This document shows positions 1 to 6,451 of a stretch of 9,051 nucleotides of DNA, piece by piece. This stretch comes from Chloroflexota bacterium (GTDB lineage Bacteria; Chloroflexota; Dormibacteria; Dormibacterales; Dormibacteraceae), in assembly GCA_005879675.1 (NCBI GenBank), contig VBJE01000087.1:1-9051 (forward strand). Direction: 5' to 3'. The position numbers and the translations under genes are program-made. Positions within the stretch are counted from its first letter, which is position 1. Each line of letters begins with the position of its first letter. The notes under the pieces are model-generated. The model saw nothing but the letters and a program-made list of their open reading frames with translations, made no database searches and was not told the DNA's origin.

Positions 1-65
1 CAAACACGAATTTCTTCACTTGTGTACCGAAACGGGGGTCCTGCCGTTGGGGTAACACGTGGCGT

Positions 66-71
66 TAGGAT
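66..71 (+). promoter_or_regulatory. Candidate -10 box (TAGGAT) for the lipoprotein gene
   Basis: TAGGAT fits the bacterial -10 pattern TAnnnT and ends 9 bases before the GTG at 81, so transcription would start at or within a few bases of the start codon. No good -35 hexamer lies at the normal distance. The embedded AGGA could instead act as a ribosome-binding site about 10 bases from the start. The rest of 1-80 shows no gene on either strand. Confidence 0.3.
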
Positions 72-80
72 TGGCGGCTC

Positions 81-1538
81 GTGCCTAAGCTCACGTCCCT
101 GGTGGCGGCGGCCCTCCTGGCGGCCGCCTGCAGCAGCGCCCCGGTCGCTTCCGTGCAGCACTCGCCTTCGCCGGTCACGGGGGGCCTGGCGCAGGGATTG
201 ATCGCCTACGTGGCCGACGCGGGCGTCGGCGTCCTCGACCCCACGACCGGGAAGTCGACGATCGTGGCGCCGCTTCCGCGGGGCGCGTTTCGCGTCGCGG
301 GCCCGGTGTGGGCGCCCGCGCCGAATGTCAACCATCCTGTCCTCTACTTCACCGTCCACGACGACCGCACACCCGAGAGGCGGAACACGGCGGGGGTCGT
401 GCCCTACAACTGGATCTTTCGAGTCGATCCATTTGTAGGTTCGATCGAAGCAATCGCCGCGTCCCAGGACTCGATGAGCGAGGGGCCGATCGGCCTGGTC
501 GCCAACTCCCACTACCTCGCGCTGACAGTCGGTTGCTGCGCGACCTACGAGGTCGACGCGTTCGACCTCACCCAGGCGGCCGGACCGCTCAAGGTCCTGT
601 CCCGCCCGCCGGACCAGACGGCGTTCTTCACCGAGGGCGCGGCGCCCGGCGATTCGGCCCTGGTCGCGGTGCGTGCTTTCGGCACGGGCGCCTGGTACTG
701 GCTGAACGCGGACGCGGGCCTCCTGCATCCGTTTCCGCTGAAGCTCGGGCCGGACGACGGACCGATCGCGATCAGCGCCGACGGCACGATGGTCGCGGTC
801 GCGCTGCCAAGCCAGGGAGCGGTGATCGAGCCGATCAACAGCGGCCTGCCCATTGCTTCGCCGAGCCCGGCGGCCTCGTCGTCCGCGGCGGCGTCGGCGC
901 CGGCGACTCCGACCGCCAAGACCTCGCCCAAGGCAAGCCCGTCGGCGCCGAAGAAGATCAACTCCAAGCTGCTTCATCCCGACGGCCTGTCCTGGAGCCC
1001 GGACGCGAAGCAGCTCGCGGTCGCCATCAACGGAGAGATCCAGCTCTACGACGCGGCCGCGCCGGACGGGCCGCCGGCCACTCGCTACCTGACCGGGGCC
1101 AACGTGACCGGCCTGGCCTGGTCAGGCCCGCTCGCGGACCGGACGCTCGCGACGGTCAAGCCGAGCTCGGGCCCCCAGGCCATGGTGGACGCGCTGCTCG
1201 CCGCGACCAGGCTGCCCGCGCAGGCCGACACCCCGGCCAACCGCCCGCTGACGCAGGTCTACATGTGGCAGTTCGACTCGTCGAAGGCATCGCCCATCGA
1301 GTCGATCACCGACGCCACCGAGAGCGTGCTCGCCAAGTACCCGCCGCTCGCCGCGGGCGTCGTCTACCACCACTGGGCGCCGAGCGCGAGCTGGGCGCTG
1401 ATCGGCGGGTGCTACAGGTACCGGGTCGTGATCACGGGCAGCATTCCACCGGTCGCCTCCACGTTCGGGCTTCCGAGCAACACGCTGTGCTCGGCGAAGC
1501 CTTCGCCGACGGCATCCCCTAAGGCGTCGCCGACCTAG
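81..1538 (+). CDS. Putative lipoprotein with WD40/TolB-like beta-propeller segments and a Ser/Pro/Ala linker
   Basis: A 485-residue protein starting with GTG. Residues 1-17 form a short lipoprotein-type signal: MPK, a hydrophobic stretch (5-16), then Leu-Ala-Ala-Ala-Cys with Cys17 as the expected lipidated residue. Leu sits at -4 rather than the preferred -3, so the lipobox is slightly atypical. Residues 36-255 read as successive beta-strands with propeller-like phrases (IAYVADAGVGVLD, AISADGTMVAVALP). A low-complexity Ser/Pro/Ala/Thr/Lys linker covers about 259-292. Residues 298-325 resemble a WD40/TolB blade (LSWSPDAKQLAVAINGEIQL). The C-terminus (472-485) is again Ser/Pro/Thr-rich. Cys152, Cys153, Cys444 and Cys470 could form disulphides outside the cell. 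I do not recognise a named family; a surface-attached propeller with a binding or sensing role is an inference. The acyl-CoA ligase gene begins 9 bp downstream on the same strand. An AGGA (67-70) or a TAGGAT box (66-71) lies just ahead of the start. Confidence 0.75.
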   Translation: MPKLTSLVAAALLAAACSSAPVASVQHSPSPVTGGLAQGLIAYVADAGVGVLDPTTGKSTIVAPLPRGAFRVAGPVWAPAPNVNHPVLYFTVHDDRTPERRNTAGVVPYNWIFRVDPFVGSIEAIAASQDSMSEGPIGLVANSHYLALTVGCCATYEVDAFDLTQAAGPLKVLSRPPDQTAFFTEGAAPGDSALVAVRAFGTGAWYWLNADAGLLHPFPLKLGPDDGPIAISADGTMVAVALPSQGAVIEPINSGLPIASPSPAASSSAAASAPATPTAKTSPKASPSAPKKINSKLLHPDGLSWSPDAKQLAVAINGEIQLYDAAAPDGPPATRYLTGANVTGLAWSGPLADRTLATVKPSSGPQAMVDALLAATRLPAQADTPANRPLTQVYMWQFDSSKASPIESITDATESVLAKYPPLAAGVVYHHWAPSASWALIGGCYRYRVVITGSIPPVASTFGLPSNTLCSAKPSPTASPKASPT

Positions 1539-1541
1539 CAT
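1536..1541 (+). promoter_or_regulatory. Candidate -10 box (TAGCAT) overlapping the lipoprotein stop codon
   Basis: The TAG stop codon of the upstream lipoprotein gene forms the first half of TAGCAT, a TAnnnT hexamer with 6 bases between it and the GTG start of the acyl-CoA ligase gene. That spacing would place the transcription start on or next to the start codon, as in leaderless genes. There is no purine-rich ribosome-binding site between them. A matching -35 element was not evident, so this is a suggestion only. Confidence 0.3.
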
Positions 1542-1547
1542 CAACCC

Positions 1548-3065
1548 GTGGGGATCGATTTCCTCAAAAATCACGCGGAGGCGCAGCCGGCCAAACCGGC
1601 GTTCATCTGCGGCGATGAGGTCCTCGACTTCGCGACGCTGAACCGCAGGGCGAGCCGCGTGGCGGGCGCTTTCGCAAGCCTCGGCTGCGCAGAGGGCGAC
1701 CGCGTCGCCTGGATGTCGTTCAACTCGATCGCGGGGGCCGAGATCGCGAACGGCCTGAGGCGGGCAGGCTTGGTCATCGTGCCCGTGAACTACCGCCTCC
1801 GCGGCGCCGAGATCGCGTACGTGCTCAACGATTCGCGGGCCAGGGTCGCCGCGGCGGGGCCGGACCACGTCGACGCAATGGCCGCCGCGATGCCGGAAGT
1901 GCATGGCGACGTGCGCTTCGTCGCCGCGGCGGGCGACGTCCCACGGGGCTGGCTTTCGTACGCCGAGCTCATGCGCGATGCTTCCGAAGATTTCGAATCG
2001 GTCGGCGACGGTCTCGGCGCCTCGATGATCTACACGTCCGGCACGACCGGGAATCCGAAAGGGGCGTGGAGACCGCACGGAGTCGACATCGCCAATGTGC
2101 TCCAGGTCATCTCCATCTTCGAGCTGACGCAATCCGACGTCCACCTGATGTGCGGACCGGGCTACCACAGCGGCGTCGCCTTCTTCTCAGCCTTGCACCA
2201 GGTCCTCGGCGCGACCGTGGTCCTGCAGCCGAAGTTCGACGCCGGCGACGCCCTCGACAACATCGAGCGGCATCGCGTCACGACCACCTTCATGGCCCCG
2301 ACGCTGCTGCAGCGGCTCGTCGACGCGCAGGAGAGGCGACCACGCGACACATCGTCCTTGCGGGCGCTCATCCTCGGCGCGGCGCCGTGCCCTTTCGCGC
2401 TGAAGGAGCGCGCCGAGGCTGCGTTCGGCCAGGTGCTCTGGGAGTTCTACGGCGCGACCGAGACCGGCATCAACACGGTCCTTCGCCCCGAGGACCAGCT
2501 CCGCAAACCCGGCTCGTGCGGCACGGCCGTCCCGGGGCAGGAGATCCGCCTCCTGCTCGAGGACGGGAGCGAGGCGCCGACCGGCCGGCCGGGCGAGCTC
2601 ACGGTCCGCAGCAGCTGGCTGGCCGAGTACTACAACCGCCCCGACGCCACGAGCAAAAGCCTGCGCGACGGCTTTTTCTCCGTCGGCGACATCGCCTATC
2701 GCGACGACGAGGGCTACTACTTCATCTGCGACCGCCGCATCGACATGATCATCTCCGGCGGCGTGAACATCTATCCCGCTGAGATCGAGGCGGTGCTGCA
2801 CGCGCACCCGGCGGTGATGGACGCGGCCGTGATCGGGGTGCCCGACGACGAGTGGGGCGAGTCGGTCAAGGCGCTGGTCCAGCGTCGCGCCGGAATGACA
2901 TCGACCGCGGACGAGCTGATCACCTTCTGCGCGTCGCGCCTGGCCGGGTACAAGAAACCGCGATCCCTCGAATTCGTCGAGGAGCTGCCACGCGACGCCG
3001 CCGGCAAGCTGCTCAAGCGCCAGCTTCGCGAAAGCTACTGGACGCGCGCGGGCCGGAGCATCTGA
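1548..3065 (+). CDS. Acyl-CoA synthetase / AMP-dependent CoA ligase (class I adenylate-forming enzyme)
   Basis: A 505-residue protein of normal length for the ANL superfamily, which activates a carboxylate as acyl-adenylate with ATP and then forms the CoA thioester. The diagnostic motifs appear in order: the Ser/Thr/Gly-rich phosphate loop at 162-172 (YTSGTTGNPKG), the A5 motif YGATETG at 301-307, Asp381 in the A7 motif (SVGD), the A8 hinge region at 395-410 (DRRIDMIISGGVNIYP), and the A10 region at 481-490 (PRDAAGKLLK) with the expected catalytic Lys at 487 or 490. Ile398 occupies a position that is often Lys in related ligases; this is common enough not to suggest loss of function. The C-terminal domain is complete. 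The substrate cannot be read from the sequence; a fatty acid or other hydrophobic acid is likely, and the protein should be cytoplasmic. The GTG start gives a normal N-terminus. No Shine-Dalgarno is visible; a TAGCAT box lies 6 bases upstream. The gene ends 10 bp before the convergent IolE-like gene. Confidence 0.93.
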   Translation: MGIDFLKNHAEAQPAKPAFICGDEVLDFATLNRRASRVAGAFASLGCAEGDRVAWMSFNSIAGAEIANGLRRAGLVIVPVNYRLRGAEIAYVLNDSRARVAAAGPDHVDAMAAAMPEVHGDVRFVAAAGDVPRGWLSYAELMRDASEDFESVGDGLGASMIYTSGTTGNPKGAWRPHGVDIANVLQVISIFELTQSDVHLMCGPGYHSGVAFFSALHQVLGATVVLQPKFDAGDALDNIERHRVTTTFMAPTLLQRLVDAQERRPRDTSSLRALILGAAPCPFALKERAEAAFGQVLWEFYGATETGINTVLRPEDQLRKPGSCGTAVPGQEIRLLLEDGSEAPTGRPGELTVRSSWLAEYYNRPDATSKSLRDGFFSVGDIAYRDDEGYYFICDRRIDMIISGGVNIYPAEIEAVLHAHPAVMDAAVIGVPDDEWGESVKALVQRRAGMTSTADELITFCASRLAGYKKPRSLEFVEELPRDAAGKLLKRQLRESYWTRAGRSI

Positions 3066-3075
3066 GGCCGCCTAG

Positions 3076-3942
3076 TTAGGCGAGCAGCGGGAGCAGGAAC
3101 TCCAGCGAGCGGCTGATCCGGCCGAGGGGTCTGACGTCGGGGGTGGCCAGCCGGGTCTCCTCCTCGAGCGTGTACCAGCCTCGGTACCTGGCCGCGCGGA
3201 GGGCTTCGGTGGCGCGCTTTACGTCCGCACCGCCTTCGCCAACCGGCCGGAACAGGTTGCGCGTCACCGCGTCGCGATAATCGAGCGCGCGCTCGCGTAC
3301 GCGTCGCGCAAGGTCGAGATCGACGTCGTTCAGGTGCACGTGCTGGATGCGTCCGGCCGCCAGCTCGATCACCTCGACAGGATCGGCTCCGGCCATGACG
3401 AGGTGGGCGATGTCGAGGCAGACGCCGGCCTCCGAGCCGACGAGCAAGCGCTCGATCTCCTTCGGGCCCTGGATGATGCTGCCGAAACGAGGCTGGACCG
3501 CGAGCTTCAGGCGGTGACGCGCGCACACGTGCTCCACCGAGCCGACGAGGTGGAGCAGGTGCGCCCACTGCGCGTTGGACAGCGCCGCGTCGGCGGCGGC
3601 CTCGGTCCCCCGCTCGGGGATCGCCGCCAGCACCAGCGTCTCCGCGCCGACCGCGGCGAGCCAGTGCGCGTGGCCGTCGATGTGGGCCAGCTCCGGTCCC
3701 CGCATGTCGTGGTGATGGAGGATCGCGTGGACCTGTCCGGCGACGACCTTCAGCCGGTGCCGGCGCAGCATCGCCTTCGCGTGGTCGCTGCGGTCGGGGA
3801 GAAACCCTGGCGGTCCCGCGGTGATCGCGCCCTCACCGACGGCCGTCGCCTCCGAGAGCACGCGCTCGACGTCGATCTGGTGGCCCCAGTCCCGCGTCTC
3901 GTTGATGCCCCAGCACGATGGCGACAGCGCGAGCCGGTGCAC
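3076..3942 (-). CDS. Sugar phosphate isomerase/epimerase, IolE-like (xylose isomerase-like TIM barrel)
   Basis: A 288-residue protein from the GTG at 3942, which places the first barrel strand (ALSPSCWGI) directly after the start, as is usual in the IolE/Hyi-like AP_endonuc_2 family. ATG at 3975 and TTG at 3999 would add 11 or 19 Gly/Arg-rich residues and cannot be excluded. Family signatures include GPPGFLP (43-49), QPRFGSIIQGPKEIERLL (150-167), CLDIAHL with Asp177 and His180 (175-181), HVHLND with His201 and His203 (201-206), PVGEGGAD (233-240) and TLEEE (258-262). These enzymes isomerise, epimerise or dehydrate sugars and inositols, usually with a divalent metal. Some positions depart from the common pattern: Thr41 where GTELG-type motifs have Glu, and Gln150/Arg152 where many relatives have His. 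The substrate is unknown, and no other inositol catabolism genes are nearby. It converges with the acyl-CoA ligase gene, with 10 bp between the stops. Confidence 0.85.
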   Translation of the reverse strand: MHRLALSPSCWGINETRDWGHQIDVERVLSEATAVGEGAITAGPPGFLPDRSDHAKAMLRRHRLKVVAGQVHAILHHHDMRGPELAHIDGHAHWLAAVGAETLVLAAIPERGTEAAADAALSNAQWAHLLHLVGSVEHVCARHRLKLAVQPRFGSIIQGPKEIERLLVGSEAGVCLDIAHLVMAGADPVEVIELAAGRIQHVHLNDVDLDLARRVRERALDYRDAVTRNLFRPVGEGGADVKRATEALRAARYRGWYTLEEETRLATPDVRPLGRISRSLEFLLPLLA

Positions 3943-4009
3943 GGCGCGGCCGCGCCTGCCCCTGATCCCACCCATCCCACGAACACCCCGAGCTATCAAG
4001 GAAGTGTCC

Positions 4010-4019
4010 AGATTAACCT
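4010..4019. promoter_or_regulatory. AT-rich divergent promoter candidate with overlapping -10 hexamers
   Basis: The segment between the IolE-like gene and the two-domain GNAT gene contains AGATTAACCT. On the plus strand TAACCT (4014-4019) ends 12 bases before the ATG at 4032. On the minus strand TAATCT (4015 down to 4010) ends 10 bases before the TTG at 3999. Both fit TAnnnT and share two base pairs, and they stand out from the surrounding high-GC sequence. No clear -35 boxes or operator repeats were seen. Confidence 0.3.
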
Positions 4020-4031
4020 TCTAGTCAACGC

Positions 4032-5006
4032 ATGCCCGAGACCGCTTCTGAGCTGCAGCTGCGCCCCACGACGCTCGAGGACGCGAGCATCGTCGCCGAC
4101 CTCGAAGCCCTCCGCGACCCCGACGCCCCGCCCGACCCGGCGCTGCTTCGCCATTGGTGGCGCATGGCCGACGAGCTCGAGAAGTCGATGCGCCGCGTCG
4201 CGGTCCGCGACGGCGCGGCAGTCGCTTATGTGAGCGTCTCCCACAAGCTCTGGGAAGAGGACCGGATCCGGTACGGCACGATCCGGGTAGGCCTCCGCGC
4301 CGACCTGTGGACGCAATCGCGCTTCGCGCAGCTGGTCGACACCGGCGAGACCTGGCTGCGGGATGAGCGAGCGCATCGCTCGGTCGCCCGCGTGCGCGAG
4401 GACTTTGAACGCGACCTGTCGGCGCTGCAGGACCTCGGCTATCGAGAGAACAGGCGCATGCGCCTCTCCGAGCTCGACCTCGTCGCGGGCAGGGAGCGCA
4501 TCCTCCGGGCGCGCGATGAATCCCGGCGAGGCATGCGCGAGCAGGGCATCGAGCTCCGGGTGCTCAGCGAGGTCGACGATCCAGAAAAGTACCGCAAGCT
4601 CTACGAGATGATCATCGAATCGGAGCAGGACATTCCGACGACGGTGCCGTGGAGAGAGCTGAGCTTCGAGGAGTGGATGAGATTCTGGTTCAGCACCCCG
4701 ACCATCCGCGAGGACAAGTTCTGGGTCGCGTGCGAAGGCGACCGCATCGTCGGCACATCAGTCCTCGACACGCCCATCGAACGTGGCGTCCCCTTCACCG
4801 CCTACACCGGGACGTTGCGAGCCGTCCGCGGCCGCGGCATCGCGCGGGCGCTGAAGTACGAGTCGATGGGCCAGGCCGTAGAGGACGGCCACAGCCGCGT
4901 GCGCACCAACAACGACACCGACAATCCGCCCATCCTGCGCATCAACGAGGAGATGGGCTATCGCGCGGTCGCGCCGCTCATCGAGCTGCACCGGGAGCTC
5001 GCCTGA
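4032..5006 (+). CDS. Two-domain GNAT-family N-acetyltransferase
   Basis: A 324-residue protein, about twice the size of a single GNAT fold, so it probably contains two GNAT domains in tandem. The C-terminal half (about 174-324) is the better preserved. It has the acetyl-CoA pyrophosphate-binding motif A near 261-275 with RGRGIA (266-271), then RTNNDTDNPP (291-300) and INEEMGYR (304-311), which match the motif B region. The N-terminal half (about 8-145) begins with LQLRPTTLED, typical of a GNAT first strand, and ends with LQDLGYRENRRM, like a GNAT domain end, but lacks a recognisable acetyl-CoA loop. It may therefore be structural or substrate-binding. Layout and motifs resemble the broad tandem-GNAT group; mycothiol synthase has the same architecture, but nothing specific supports that function here. 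The substrate is unknown and the protein is presumably cytoplasmic. No Shine-Dalgarno precedes the ATG. It is divergent from the IolE-like gene and convergent with the Asp-box pair. Confidence 0.88.
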   Translation: MPETASELQLRPTTLEDASIVADLEALRDPDAPPDPALLRHWWRMADELEKSMRRVAVRDGAAVAYVSVSHKLWEEDRIRYGTIRVGLRADLWTQSRFAQLVDTGETWLRDERAHRSVARVREDFERDLSALQDLGYRENRRMRLSELDLVAGRERILRARDESRRGMREQGIELRVLSEVDDPEKYRKLYEMIIESEQDIPTTVPWRELSFEEWMRFWFSTPTIREDKFWVACEGDRIVGTSVLDTPIERGVPFTAYTGTLRAVRGRGIARALKYESMGQAVEDGHSRVRTNNDTDNPPILRINEEMGYRAVAPLIELHRELA

Positions 5007-5032
5007 CCAGCACCGCGTCAGGAGGCCCCTCC

Positions 5033-5048
5033 GGCGCCTAGCGGCGCC
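5033..5048. repeat. GC hairpin, 6-bp stem with 4-base loop
   Basis: GGCGCC at 5033-5038 and GGCGCC at 5043-5048 pair perfectly around the loop TAGC. It lies 2 bases before the larger hairpin at 5050-5070, giving two adjacent stem-loops between convergent genes. Confidence 0.6.
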
Positions 5049-5049
5049 A

Positions 5050-5070
5050 CCTCCCCACTACGTGGGGAGG
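5050..5070. terminator. Perfect 9-bp hairpin between convergent genes; possible bidirectional terminator
   Basis: CCTCCCCAC (5050-5058) and GTGGGGAGG (5062-5070) are exact reverse complements around the loop TAC. The hairpin starts 44 bases after the stop of the two-domain GNAT gene and lies 43 bases beyond the stop of the Asp-box gene on the other strand, a natural place for a shared terminator. No T-run follows on either strand, so it is not a classical intrinsic terminator; it could be RNA-stabilising or simply part of the repeat. Confidence 0.5.
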
Positions 5071-5112
5071 AGCAGGCTTCTCCGGCGCCTATCGGCGGCT
5101 CTCCCTGAAGGC

Positions 5113-6435
5113 CTAGAAGTCCGCCGCCGGCCTGTCCTCGAGCAGGGGCAGTGCCACCGACCTCCACCGCACGCCTCCGTCGTCGGTCGAGGCGAGCGTA
5201 GCGCGCGTCCCAGGCAGCCCCGCGAACCATGCGTGCTCCCAGTCGAGCACCCTCAGCGACCCCGGCAGCGGCTCGATGACACCCAGGCCGGAAGGCTTCG
5301 TCCAGCTCACCCCGCCGTCTTCGCTCCCGGCCGTGAGGCCGTTGCCTATCCACCACCAGTGCGCGGCGTCGAAAAACCCAACCGCGCCGCGGGTCGAGGG
5401 CACGGTCACGGGAGACCAGCTTCCGCCACCGTCGACGGTGCCAAGCTGCGCCTGGTTGGGAGGCATCTCCTCCGCGAACGGCCCCGTCACGAGCTCGTCG
5501 ACCAGCGTGGTGTAGAGGTATGTCCGCAGACGGCCGCCGTCGAACGAGCGGACGGTGAGCGGAGGGTAGCCCCGGACGGTGCCGCCGACCCCGGACCGGC
5601 CTCGGAACGGGTCAAAGTGGACCACGGATGCCACCACGCCCTGCCCGGACGTGGGACGCACAGCGACGAAGAACTCGCCGCCGCGAGGCCAGCCCTGTGC
5701 AGGCGCCGGCAACACGACGCGGGTCCACGTGGCGCCGAAGTCCTGCGTGCGGTACGCGTAGGGTCCCGAGCTCACAGTCGTGAGCCAGCCGGTCGTCAGG
5801 TAGGAGAACTGGACCTGGAACGCCCGGTCCGGTTCGGGGACGGGCCGGCCGAGGTCCGACCAGCTGAGGCCCCCGTCCTCGGTCCGGTAAAGGCTGGGTG
5901 GCGAGGAGCCGGTGGGCGTGGTGCGCGAGGCCAGCATCCAACCGTGGTCCGAGTCGACGAACGACCACGACACCACGGATGCGTTGGGGTCGATCGCGGG
6001 CCGGGAAACCCACGTGCGGCCGCCGTCCGAGGTGCGGCGGAGGACAGGCCGCGTGCCGACGAGCGCGAGGACGCCGACCGAGGCGTCGAAGAACTTCATG
6101 TACTTCGCGTGGCCCTCGCTTGGCGCGGTGAGCTGCTGGGTCCAGCCGATGCCGCCGTCGGCGGTGTGGATCAACGCGTAGTCGCCGGACGGAAAATCGA
6201 CCACGACCCAGCCGGCGCTGGGGCTGACGAAATCGATGGCGGCGACGCGGTAGTCGCCACGCAAAGCGCTCTGCACCGGAGCGGAGGCGGCGAAAAGGTT
6301 CAGGCTCGGGTGGACGTAGACGGCAGAGGTGACGCCGAGCGTGACCAGCGAGGCTGCGATCAGCGCCACGGCGCGCGCGACACGGCTGCGCGGCGAGGAG
6401 GCGACGAGGTCGGTCTCGAGCTCGGCGGATTGCAT
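5113..6435 (-). CDS. Membrane-anchored Asp-box (BNR/YCF48-like) beta-propeller protein, second gene of the pair
   Basis: A 440-residue protein. A positively charged segment (RSRVAR, 16-21) is followed by one hydrophobic helix (about 22-42) without a lipobox Cys, so it is probably an uncleaved signal anchor with the rest outside the membrane. Asp-box motifs of the S/T-x-D-G-G-x-x-W type occur at 91-98, 135-142, 185-192, 230-237 (TQDFGATW), 333-340, 371-378 and 417-424. A degenerate copy lacking Trp lies near 297-302. Such motifs mark turns in sialidase, sortilin/VPS10 and YCF48-type propellers, and seven or eight blades would fit. No sialidase catalytic residues could be identified, so a binding or scaffold role is more likely than hydrolysis. 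The start is the ATG 16 bp after the stop of the upstream paralogue; extending further upstream would overlap that gene. The protein shares the opening YRV...SPSAGW (62-76) with its paralogue. The end converges with the GNAT gene across the hairpin region. Confidence 0.85.
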   Translation of the reverse strand: MQSAELETDLVASSPRSRVARAVALIAASLVTLGVTSAVYVHPSLNLFAASAPVQSALRGDYRVAAIDFVSPSAGWVVVDFPSGDYALIHTADGGIGWTQQLTAPSEGHAKYMKFFDASVGVLALVGTRPVLRRTSDGGRTWVSRPAIDPNASVVSWSFVDSDHGWMLASRTTPTGSSPPSLYRTEDGGLSWSDLGRPVPEPDRAFQVQFSYLTTGWLTTVSSGPYAYRTQDFGATWTRVVLPAPAQGWPRGGEFFVAVRPTSGQGVVASVVHFDPFRGRSGVGGTVRGYPPLTVRSFDGGRLRTYLYTTLVDELVTGPFAEEMPPNQAQLGTVDGGGSWSPVTVPSTRGAVGFFDAAHWWWIGNGLTAGSEDGGVSWTKPSGLGVIEPLPGSLRVLDWEHAWFAGLPGTRATLASTDDGGVRWRSVALPLLEDRPAADF

Positions 6436-6451
6436 GCCCGGCGCTTTGAGC

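Larger units (their letters stand above)
5029..5097. repeat. Intergenic direct repeat with a 51-bp period, about 1.4 copies
   Basis: CTCCGGCGCCTAGCGGCG at 5029-5046 recurs at 5080-5097 as CTCCGGCGCCTATCGGCG, an 18-base match with one mismatch, offset by 51 bases. The first unit contains both hairpins; the second copy decays after about 18 bases. The arrangement resembles the palindromic dispersed repeats that sit between genes in many GC-rich genomes. Only one locus is visible, so the dispersed nature is inferred. No gene is seen in 5007-5112. Confidence 0.65.

Noticed and set aside
308..1522. Open frame of 404 codons in another plus-strand frame within the lipoprotein gene
   Set aside because: Arg/Gly-rich low-complexity translation without motifs; the signal peptide, linker and propeller phrases belong to the other frame.
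1122..2168. Open frame of 348 codons on the minus strand across the lipoprotein/ligase junction
   Set aside because: It runs antisense to two well-supported genes, is rich in Arg/Asp/His, and has no recognisable motif.
3334..4233. Open frame of 299 codons on the plus strand opposite the IolE-like gene
   Set aside because: The minus strand carries the barrel signatures; this translation has the Val/Asp/Arg/Gln bias of a shadow frame and crosses the divergent promoter region.
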